In this document: positions 55,601-64,000 of the stretch, piece by piece | Layout: each line of letters begins with the position of its first letter | Position numbering within the stretch: position 1 is the stretch's first letter | NCBI GenBank assembly: GCA_027475525.1 | Contig: JAMWFC010000009.1 | Coordinates: 992,001-1,056,000, forward strand | Length of the DNA stretch: 64,000 nucleotides | Reading direction: 5' to 3' | Source of the DNA: Macrolepiota albuminosa | Taxonomy: Eukaryota > Basidiomycota > Agaricomycetes > Agaricales > Agaricaceae | Made by a program: the position numbers and the translations under genes | The notes under the pieces: generated by a model | What the model was told of the DNA's origin: nothing | The model's input: only the letters and a program-made list of their open reading frames with translations | The model's database searches: none

Positions 55601-56299
55601 GCATTGAGCCCGCATCTAAACAAACATCTAGTGAAGGATTTCCATAGTATCGCCCTGGAAGATCATGAGGCCCTTGAGGAGACCAGGGAATGGCTTCAGA
55701 CTAAGCTGTCTCAGAGGAATCACAGAGAGTTCCCATTTGGTGAATACACGTCTGTACACTCTTTAATTAATGAACTATCTGTCAACACGTCAGATGTGCT
55801 TGATTTGTTTATGGTCTGTCCAGCTCACCATGCCACGGCCCATCGGAGAGTGAAATCAAAATCAGTAATGATCATACTGACGCCAGGAAGACCATCCATT
55901 CATGAGCATGTTTGATGACTTTTGGTGCTATACAAGCACAAGGTGTGATTCATGTGTGAGATGACTAATCAAGGTTTCTCAGTTCCTGATGGCCCCTCCA
56001 ATTATCTATTTCAATATATCAAGTGTATCAGTTGATGTGGATAAGAGGCTTGAAATCATGACCGTTGATTCTTCAAGAGTAAGTAAGTACACATTAAAAG
56101 GAGTTATATATTTTGGCAACTCTCATTTTTCAAGCCGCTACGTATCTTCATCTAACAAATCTTGGCATCATGACAGATTGACAACTGGATATAAAATGAT
56201 AAAGGAAAGTGAATCTATGAGCTTGATTGATATGTCAAAGTGCAATTCCAGGACAGCCACGTTGGCTGTATACATCAGGAGAGATTGATTATGTCAATG

Positions 56300-56413
56300 G
56301 AAGTGGTAGATTATGTAAACAACTGCTGGAGCACCAGCTTACATAAACTGTTGCTGCAGTGTCAGCTTACATAAACCGCTGCTGGAGCAGCTTAAAACAG
56401 CAAGTTACTCTAG
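56300..56413 (+). repeat. Helitron 3' terminus: subterminal repeats, hairpin, CTAG end
   Basis: After the gene, GCTTACATAAAC occurs twice beside GCTGCTGGAGCA-type motifs. The last copy, GCTGCTGGAGCAGC (about 56384-56397), forms a 6-bp stem. About twelve bases later the sequence reads CTAG followed by T (56410-56414), matching the CTRR|T end of Helitrons. The 5' TC end is not in the window or was replaced by the LTR. Confidence 0.65.
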
Positions 56414-58308
56414 TGTGACATAAATATTGGATTGAGCGTTTTTACCATTTTCTGCACAGTAAACAATTTACCAATCTTATTTGTTTCAGACACTGGATAT
56501 TGTACCGTCTTGTTTGATGGTATACATGATAATTGGATGAACGGACTAAAAAAAGGTGGTGACATAAACTATAACAAACAACAAATGCTACGACCGTCAG
56601 ATTTGCTTAGCAGCTAGATTAAGCGAATGAGTACAATATTGACATCTGTACTGAGCAACTTATCAGGCCTGTCTGATGATTTGTCTTCACTGCTTGAGCT
56701 ACTCGATGTATCACTTGCTTGGCTGGGACTATAGGGCGTATCTGTAGGAGCGAGAACGGGAGATTCAGGGGGGGTGTCACTGATATAACCAGCCTCGGGG
56801 CAGGCATTGTAAGTTTTTAATTCATCAATAGAAAATTTGACCCAGCAAGACAAGTCAGTGTCTTCTTCACATCGGAGATTGAAATTTGTGAGTGTGACAC
56901 CAAGTTGGCGTGCAATTGTGGAATCCCGCCAAACATAACCATCGATGTATGGATAAGCTGAGGAAGTATGAAAAATGTCAGAACTTATATGCGGAAAACA
57001 CTCACAGAAGTCAACTGTTGGAACTTTGCGAATAATGTATCAGCTGCCCCTCCAGGCAAACGTTAATTCAGCAGGATTGACATTGGAAGCACCAAGACAC
57101 GGACAGACAAGGGTGTACACCTTCCAGGCAGGTCTGTCACAGAGGACGGATTGGATGTTGATACAAGTTGTTGAAGGGGATGTATCTGCATCGGAACCGT
57201 GTATATGATTTAGCCATGCAATTTTTTTGTAGTGCATAAGTACACAAGCATGGATAGCTAGGAACTGAGACGATATGTGTTCAAGTGCAGGCAGATCTGT
57301 TATGATACTGCCATTGGACTCGCTTTTGAGTTCGTGATTGGAGAAGAACCAGTACATCAGCCTTCGTGCATGGACCCGATTTTTTACAGACACCTCAAAG
57401 GATCAAAGATCGCCGTTCCAAGCATGGTTCAAAGGCACAAGTGCATCATGCAATTCAAAATAGTTGCATAAATGAAGAAGTATCAGCACACCATCCCATG
57501 AGTTTGTGTTTGGAACATGACCATTGTCGTAATCTGCACATATGTGAATGGTATAAACAGATGTGACAATGACTTCACGTACTGTGATTGGTCACCAAAT
57601 CGATGAGAACAAGGACAAAATATGTGAGGAGGTGCATCAGCACCGTGTCTGATGCGGGACCATGGTCTGTGTTGGATATTGATGTCGAAGCAATGTAATG
57701 GTGATACAAGCCGATTATTGAAGCAGCGAGAGTCGATGTATTGTAGAAATGACCCCCACGGCATATTGTAGGTATTGGAGTAACTATGGCATGAGGTAAG
57801 CACAGGCACATGATGCTGTAATAATACGTTATCAGTAAATAATACAAGGAAAAGAAATAATCAGTTGACAAACAGCATGGAACCCAGCTGCAGAACAAGG
57901 AGCTTGATGTCCCACTTTTCATCGTTTGGCTTTTTGGTGTAGAAATCGTTAATGTAGAAGTCCCATGCTCCAAAGTCATCGTAATTTCCAGATTTGGGCA
58001 CCGCCACAAACCACAACTTTGCACCAGTCTCAATGAGACGAACATAGCAAAACCATTGGCGTTGATGTGCCAGTAATGGTGGGTGCCACTGGTGGAAGCA
58101 AGATTCCATCGCATATCGGAAATTGAATAAAAATTGTCCACTTTACAGTACCCATGACCTTGAACTTTTTCCCAGACAGCCGAGTCGCTCGAGAATGGGA
58201 GGCATGGGAAAGTTTCTAGGGAGGCAGGGATATCCAAAGCACTTAATGATCTTGGGTACAAAGATTCTAGTGTCCTTAGAAGATCCCAAGGTGTCGCATG
58301 CTTTAAAC

Positions 58309-58462
58309 GCTTGGTACCAGATATGGTGAAATCTGTGGGAAAAAGAATTAAAATTAAAGATAATAAAAATGATACAAAGGAGCTTGCTTGGTACCAGATA
58401 TGGTGAAATCTGTGGGAAAAAGAATTAAAATTAAAGATAATAAAAATGATACAAAGGAGCTT
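58309..58462. repeat. perfect 77-bp tandem duplication
   Basis: 58309-58385 and 58386-58462 are identical (GCTTGGTACCAGATATGG..GATACAAAGGAGCTT). It lies in the JmjC-like gene and overlaps the next duplication. Confidence 0.95.
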
Positions 58463-58573
58463 GAGCGTACCATGCACCTGGATAACATTGTCCAAGAAGA
58501 ATTAAAATTAAAGATAATAAAAATGATACAAAGGAGCTTGAGCGTACCATGCACCTGGATAACATTGTCCAAG
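58420..58573. repeat. perfect 77-bp tandem duplication, overlapping the previous one
   Basis: 58420-58496 and 58497-58573 are identical (AAGAATTAAAATTAAAG..AACATTGTCC). The shared 43 bases with the previous duplication mean that AATTAAAATTAAAGATAA occurs three times. Confidence 0.95.
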
Positions 58574-60845
58574 ATGCATACGTCTGATAAGGAGCGTGCA
58601 TTGAAGCCTGGGTCAATATGCTGGTCTCCAATGACAAGAATACAAGAATGCGACGTTAATGTTTTGGAAAGAGCAAGTGGAGAGGAAGAGTGATACTCGG
58701 TTTGAGTCATCACCTTCACAGATGAGGGTCGATCCCGATGGGCAACAGATGCAGCATACAATGTGCAAAACCAAACAAGGTCCCTGTCGAGCTACAGAGC
58801 AGTGAACGGAAGGCTACTAGAACAGAATAGAATATATACGCACATGAAATCTTGGTGTGTATTCAAACATCCCATCGCCACCAGACAATGGTATATGTAT
58901 GGTGTCCCCTTCATGGAGAATCTATGATTCTGAAAGATCAAGACGATTCAGAGCTTTGATGGTATGGCTATCCTCATCATCCTAAACCCAGAATCACAGC
59001 CAGTTGATCAATGCATAGACAGTAACTCACCGTAGACTCAAGGATCAGGTCAATGTAACCCCGATCCGTCTCAACATTTTCAAGGGGTGAAGCAACCGCC
59101 GTTCCCTCAGCAGAGTCGTTGAAGGAATCGCTATCGTTATCTGAGTCCATCATGGAAGGCTCGCTAGCGCTATCAGAGACTACATGAGCCTTACTTGTGT
59201 AGTTTCGTTTCCTCTTCCTAGGTGTCAAGGGTGCCGTATTACATCGCTTGTTTTTGGCCACAATACGCGCTGACTTTCTCCACTTTCCTTTCAAAGTCTT
59301 AGCGGAGCCGACAGTCACTGCCGGGTCAGAAGTAGGCAAATTGTTGTTAACTGCTGTCTTGGAGGCGTTGTCTAAAGTTAGTGAACCAATACCGGTAACT
59401 ACGGGTGTCACCTGTTCTCCATCCGGTACTTCTGTACTGAGAATAAATGCCCCAGTAGCAGGTGCCGTATTGGAATTAGTATGATCAACCTCACAGGCAC
59501 CTGCAGGGGAATCCTCAATGTCACGATTTGAAACGTCGGATGCCACGTCCATGGGGTCCGGTTCAGAGGAATCCTCAACTTCACGATTCAAAATAATGGA
59601 TGACACGTCCATAGCATTATTTGAGGCATGGACGGTATTTGGAGAGGAAGGGACATCGGTTAACTGGTTATAGTTTTTGGATCCCGTGGGGTCTTCCAAT
59701 GCATGGTTGAGTGCGTCTGTACAAGAGGACGGGTCAAGATGGAGATCCTCAGCATCGTTATTGGAGATATCAGGTGACACGTCCATAAGGTCCCCTAAAT
59801 CAATAATGCTATTTGGAGAACCGGTTGAGTTGTCCAAATTTTCAGGTCACATAGGTGAAGACTGCTCATTACCATGAGGCTTGTCACCAACAGTTGGATG
59901 AGGAATATTTACATGACCTGACGGGCTTGCCGAGCGAATAAGGAGTCCTGGTAAGTCAACCAATCCAACAGGGAACGGAGTGGGTCCAAACAACAGGCTT
60001 GCATCATCATTTTGTTCGGCTTTGTTGCTCATTGAAGTGGTCAATGCAGCAATCAAAGGAACACACGAAGCATCAAGCAGGCGCTTCTTAGAAGGTGAAG
60101 AGACAGATACAATTTCAATCCAAGCAGGAGCTGCTTTGTTGATTTGATCAGTTAAGGTATTCAAGGCAGATGACAGGTTTCTCGGTTGTTCTCCTCTAGA
60201 TTCAGCATTTATCTTTTTCAGATGTTGTACGAGGTTTTTATGGAATTTTCCGATAAGATTTGGGAGTGAGTTTAAAGGGTTTACTGGCTAAAACACAAAC
60301 TCAAACAATGAAATAAATAATAGAGATGAACCTACTGAATGGCTATTCTCCATCATCAGCCCCAAAGTTCGTGGAGGGCGCATCTCATCCTCACATACAA
60401 GCATGTATATGTTGAGTACATGATATGATATAATAACTTTGAAAAAGGCTTTGAGTGTCTTATCTTTTGGTACACAATAAACAGGGACATCATTTATAGT
60501 ATCTCAAAATATGGAGAATACGTCTGAATGGCTAGCAAGAGAAATATTTTTTTCTGCCTCAGACAACACACGTGCAAGCACCTTAAATAGGTCAGCAGAG
60601 CATGCATAAAGAATATCTAAGTAACTTGCCGCCACAGATGTGCTGTCAAAGTGAGAAGACAGGTCATGAGTGTTAGGAATAACGTCTGAATACCATGAGT
60701 GATTATAAAACTTGAAGTTGTCGAGGCAAGGATGGTGAGATGACAACATTGTACCGTCTATGGTGACAATTGAAGAACAAGAACGGATTTGAACAATTAA
60801 ACACAAATTATACAACAATGATAAACATACACATTCATTTGTCAT

Positions 60846-61680
60846 CCGCTGCTGGAGCTACGACCGCCCATAATTGGCACTTTCTGATGGAACATATTTC
60901 TGGAACCAGCGGATTATTCTAGAATGGAGTGGAAGATTTTAGATAACGTGACATGACAGCTCTGTGGCAATCTCTGTGTAACTACAAGCAGTTTCGTTTG
61001 TCAGCCATGGAGTCTCAAGCATGCGTTGTTGGCATTTAAAGTGCTAGGTATGTCTCCTCCACCCGCACAATTATGTGTTCTAAGAAATTCATATAGTCCC
61101 ACTGGCAGGTCATATGCAGCCAATCCCAAATGTGGGTAAAGCCAGCATATAGATGAAGAGCTCTACGTGTCTCCAGTACTACGGTACAGTTTGTTTTTAT
61201 TGATTCTTTCCATGTTTGATAGCATTGACATCATTGGATTACAGCTGAATGTAAGCTTTGAAGCTGGTGATTGAATATTCTACGTCTCACCCATATAAGA
61301 AAAATAAAAACTTACTCACTTCCCCTTCCTCCTACAAATGCATTTGTATTCTACCTGCACCACAGCAAAGCAGGCGACACAGCTTATCTAACCACGGTAC
61401 CGTTTTATCCGTTGAATTATAAGTAGAAACTCAACAGGGTCTCATCAGACCCGATTCAGATGAAAAATGAAAAGCTCCAATTCGATGTTGACAGAGGTAT
61501 GAGGTTGTCTCTTCCATTTCTTTAATAACTAACATATGTATATTCTTAATTATCCTACTAGATGTCGAGGGATCGGAGTCACCATTTCTATTTCTTGCCC
61601 TCAATATTCTACTCTCCATCTCTGTTCCAGAATGCAGTAGAGAAGAAAACCATTTACACAAGTTAGTTTCTATTTAACAT
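60846..61680. other. no gene recognised
   Basis: AT-rich stretch upstream of the JmjC-like gene. A CCGCTGCTGGAGCTACG motif at about 60847 recalls the Helitron terminal motif. A minus-strand frame at 61431-61661 (MCKWFSSLLHSGTEMESR) has no recognised family. Confidence 0.45.
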
Positions 61681-61699
61681 TGGCAAATTATGACGGTAA

Positions 61700-61830
61700 A
61701 AAGCGTAGGTATGGCCAAAACCATCCTCTGGGTGTTAAATCTGTGCTAGAGCTGTAGAACCGCGCATAACCCTTGGGTATGGCCAGGACCATCCTCTTGG
61801 TGCTAAATCTGTGCTAGAGCCTGTAGAATT
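61700..61830. repeat. diverged direct repeat
   Basis: GGTATGGCCAAAACCATCCTCTGGGTGTTAAATCTGTGCTAGAG (61709) recurs at about 61778 with several substitutions. The imperfect match distinguishes it from the 77-bp duplications. Confidence 0.8.
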
Positions 61831-62224
61831 CACTGCTTCGCATCATCCCAGCCATACCTTCGGCGTCCAGACTGGCACTGGTGACAACTCATCTTACTAC
61901 ATTATATTCTCTCAGAAGGCTCAATTCTTGTACCAACCTCTGTACACGCTCTTGGAAACAACAACCTGGAAACAACAACCTCCTGACCCTTGACCATGAC
62001 AAGAAAGATATCACAATACCCTCTATGTACACGAGTTTGAAGCACAACAATTCAAATGCTATTATCATGCACTCCTCGGAATTTACAGGACACTCAAAAT
62101 ATATCTATCATGGACAACAAACCTACCCTCTCCCGTTTGCCACCTGCTGCCTGAACAACAAGAACCTTTACACTACTGATGCATGGGCGGATATTTATGA
62201 TGAAAGGCTGCGTCGGACTTGTTA

Positions 62225-62770
62225 ATGGCACCCAAACTCATTATTTTGACTACAGTACATGCATTAAAGCCCAAGCCCACGTGCATATGCTCCAAAAACA
62301 ACGCGGGGACTAATGACAAGCTAACGGGAGCAACACGGATGCCCAGGCAGGGTTTTATTGTCAACTGTTACATAGGACTTTTATTTGCACCCTGAACTCA
62401 TGATTTTGATTCTAGGATATTAATAACATATGCAACTCGTGTACGGATGCTTCAAGGACAACGAGGGGGCCAAACGTAGGCTGTTTAAAAGCCAATGCAA
62501 GCAACACTGATGCGTATTAGTGGCTGTCACATGTGATTTGGACCGTCATGGCATGCCAGACATTGAACTCACAATTTCGATTTTAGGTCATGAAGAACCT
62601 CTTCACCTCACATGCGGACGCTCCAAGGATGACAAGGGAGGCCAACGTTGGCTGTTCAAGAGCCAAGGCAAGCAACGCTGATGCGTAGAAATGTTGTCAC
62701 ACATGACGCAGACCATCACATTGTGCCAGACATTGCTCAACCTTGCTCAACCTGAACTCTACACATTAAA
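62225..62770. repeat. three diverged repeats of about 180 bp
   Basis: Segments share the order GAACTCA.GATTTTGATT, GCGGACGCTCCAAGGA, AAGGGAGGCCAACGTTGGCTG, AAGCAACGCTGATGCG and GTCACACATGA, at about 62230-62350, 62390-62560 and 62565-62730. Divergence is considerable. Origin unknown; possibly a satellite-like or element-derived array. Confidence 0.65.
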
Positions 62771-62796
62771 CGTTATTTTTGCCCTAACACCGTCCA

Positions 62797-63208
62797 TGAA
62801 TCACTTGTCGACTTCCAATGAATCCTCCCATGCTGTTTCCCAATCTGTTGACGGCGAATTGTTGAATAAATTTGAAAAAAGTGAAGGCAAAGGGACTGGT
62901 GTGGTTCAGGGTATGAAGTACATATCTTTGTGCCTTTTTTTTGGCTCTATATGACTAACATACGTCTAGATCAGCACGCATGCTCGTTATTTGAGCATTC
63001 ATGTGCTGCAAGGAGATTATGGAGAGGGTTAAGCTATTCAACAGTCACAATCAGGTTTGTTGCCTGTTTTTAGCGTGTTTTGTTGTATAGAACCTCTTTA
63101 CAGGCCAGGAACTTGAAACCGCATCGCACAGGGATGTACTTGTTCTTGTACGGTGGTCGTGTCGACGTCAACACATTCTACGCATACAGGGATGACAAAG
63201 ATAAATGA
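62797..63208 (+). CDS. small protein of unknown family, three exons
   Basis: ATG 62797 gives MNHLSTSNESSHAVSQSVDG and KFEKSEGKGTGVVQ. Introns GTATGA..GTCTAG (about 62911-62971) and GTTTGT..GGCCAG (about 63055-63108) join it to QHACSLFEHSCAARRLWRG and RNLKPHRTGMYLFLYGGRVD, ending YRDDKDK and TGA at 63206-63208. The product is about 99 residues with two cysteines, no signal peptide and no membrane segment. Consistent phases at both junctions favour a real gene, but it lies in repeat-rich DNA and could be a fragment of a larger domesticated or transposon gene. Confidence 0.4.
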
Positions 63209-64000
63209 ACATTACAAATTTCAAATTTCTACGTTTTTTGTATACATTTACGGACCATTTTTTTTGATTTATGCTTACAGAAAGCAATACGTACACTCTA
63301 TATTTCGATATTGACACAAATATGGTCTCAATTTCTCCCTATGTTGTGAGCTAGCCTGCACTGTATTGCCGCACTGGCACATCACGCTAGCACTGTCACA
63401 CTGGCACTGCCACATCGCACCTCCCATAACACCCAGCCATGTAGACCTCGGTCTCACTGTGCATTGCAGCAGCCCATCCCCTTTGATTAGAGTTAGTTCA
63501 CTATGGTACAAATAATTCCTGGTTAAAATGCATGAAAACTCTGAGAAATTTTGGGGTGAATTGGAGAAGCCGACGGTTGCCATCAACATTGACATATCAA
63601 CATTGTTTGTTGCTGTTGTTGGCGCTGTCAACATTGTCCCCAATCATCAGACAGCACCGACGACCTTCTGCTCATCATCGGTGACGATGATCTCAAATAT
63701 ATCAATATGAGGAAATTGGAAAAGAAATGGAGAAAAATCAGAAGAAATAAAATTGAATATTCTGCTATATTGGAAGTACTTCTAAGGCTTCTGAAACCTG
63801 CTTCTCTCCATCCTCTAAATCTTTTCTTTCATCACTATCATCACCATTGTCTGAATTTGATGTCGTTGGTGGTCTATAAACTTTCATTGATGTTTCTGAA
63901 CCCTGCAAGAGGTGCTCCATCTTGAAACAGCAAAACATGGCCAGTCTAGTGGCTAGCCTCAGCAAAGCCTGTTCTCAAACATCTTGCCAGCAGTTTTGAA
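63209..64000. other. no gene confidently recognised
   Basis: Contains an irregular run of CACTGGCAC-type motifs (about 63355-63420). A minus-strand frame entering from the right edge (to about 63765) reads LATRLAMFCCFKMEHLLQGS..SDNGDDSDERKDLEDGEK and could be the C-terminal exon of a gene beyond the window. Confidence 0.45.

Larger units (their letters stand above)
49872..56288 (+). pseudogene. Helitron Rep-helicase gene with C-terminal cysteine-peptidase-like domain
   Basis: Rolling-circle transposon protein, decayed and 5'-truncated by the outer LTR. N-terminal DUF6570-like region: VTRVERCSGTESVREIRGPV, ALANGFWIGAVPVVLSRLNW, KVYHVLPPPRADMDDVLAIL. Helitron-like domain: YPQMFPWLFSYGFGGPG. 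Rep: GRLTLHLHMLLWLHG (HLH metal-binding) and LLYVTKYITKSLLKTY (catalytic tyrosine region). PIF1-type helicase: FNLNEEQTRAFRIVAN, GGMGGTGKTQVLKAL (Walker A intact), VVAPTGTAASLLGG, FFDKVSMLS (Lys replaces the Walker B Glu), NFAQLLPV (Asn replaces Asp). C-terminus: FACSWKLNSCTYNSVLSIIY and, near the end, LKGVIYFGNSHFSSRYVS, resembling Cys- and His-boxes of a deubiquitinase-like peptidase. About ten in-frame stops, many TGA/TAG. Two frame changes coincide with 77-bp duplications. Confidence 0.88.
56614..60845 (-). pseudogene. JmjC-like fungal protein gene, probably damaged
   Basis: Minus-strand multi-exon gene of a type I recall as abundant in Agaricomycetes and annotated as JmjC-domain proteins. 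N-terminal exons (60800-59850) include NHSWYSDVIPNTHDLSSHF. A disordered Asp/Ser-rich part follows (about 59830-59040) with KWRKSARIVAKNKRCN and PLTPRKRKRNY. Then LHEGDTIHIPLSGGDG, MTQTEYHSSSPLALSKT, ATPWDLLRTLESLYPRSLSA, and the cupin core: SGTHHYWHINANGFAMFV, RLIETGAKLWFVAVPKSG, LGSMLF, ICRGGHFYNTSTLAASIIGL. The C-terminal part has RRLMYWFFSNHELKSE and ends with a Ser-rich tail. The expected HxD iron ligand reads HIN. A frame change within FAMFV/RLIETG has no intron to explain it, and two 77-bp duplications disturb 58.3-58.6 kb. Exact exons and the start are uncertain. Confidence 0.6.

Noticed and set aside
26150..56413. A single 30-kb transposon bounded by terminal inverted repeats, or a Starship
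   Set aside because: The content is explained by separate nested elements, the right motif is a Helitron end, there is no tyrosine recombinase of the DUF3435 type and no target duplication.
62225..62770. Spaced repeats that could suggest a CRISPR-like array
   Set aside because: The units are long, diverged and not regularly spaced; the genome is eukaryotic.

Overview
The window is nuclear DNA of a filamentous basidiomycete, most likely an Agaricomycete. Nearly every cellular gene is cut by short GT..AG introns. The proteins are typical of mushrooms: a multi-intron amino-acid permease, an AIG1/GIMAP-like GTPase family in a tight cluster, a NOSIP-type RING protein, a JmjC-like family protein, chromodomain Ty3/gypsy elements and a Helitron. 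No tRNA, rRNA or CRISPR array was recognised.

Layout. 1-6.3 kb: a decayed amino-acid permease pseudogene, a small inverted/direct repeat, an apparently intact permease paralogue, and an aldo-keto reductase. 7.4-24.9 kb: five members of one P-loop GTPase family in mixed orientation. One is a two-domain fusion and one has lost the Walker A lysine. Between members four and five lie a tail-anchored P-loop protein, a NOSIP orthologue and two very small genes. 25-62 kb: transposon-rich DNA. Here a Ty3/gypsy chromovirus (27218-49871) interrupts or abuts a Helitron (49872-56413). The chromovirus was itself entered by a younger, nearly intact gypsy element in reverse orientation (32462-43777) and by another LTR element that left a solo LTR (44576-45074). 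A JmjC-like gene on the minus strand (about 56.6-60.8 kb) follows, then diverged repeats and one small predicted gene.

Three observations stand out. First, both gypsy elements carry, between pol and the 3' LTR, a convergently transcribed gene that starts just inside the 3' LTR and encodes a six-cysteine Zn2Cys6-like motif followed by a charged, coiled-coil-prone tail. Second, at least five perfect tandem duplications have a period of exactly 77 bp, all in the repeat-rich half. That is the signature of unmerged k=77 overlaps in a short-read assembly, and collapsing them restores reading frames in the Helitron. Third, the outer gypsy element and the Helitron carry many C-to-T / G-to-A changes (CGA to TGA stops, lost catalytic residues), whereas the inner element has an open 1249-codon pol and almost identical LTRs. 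This gives a relative insertion order.

Exon boundaries were placed by eye from splice consensus and recalled family similarity. No search or alignment program was run.
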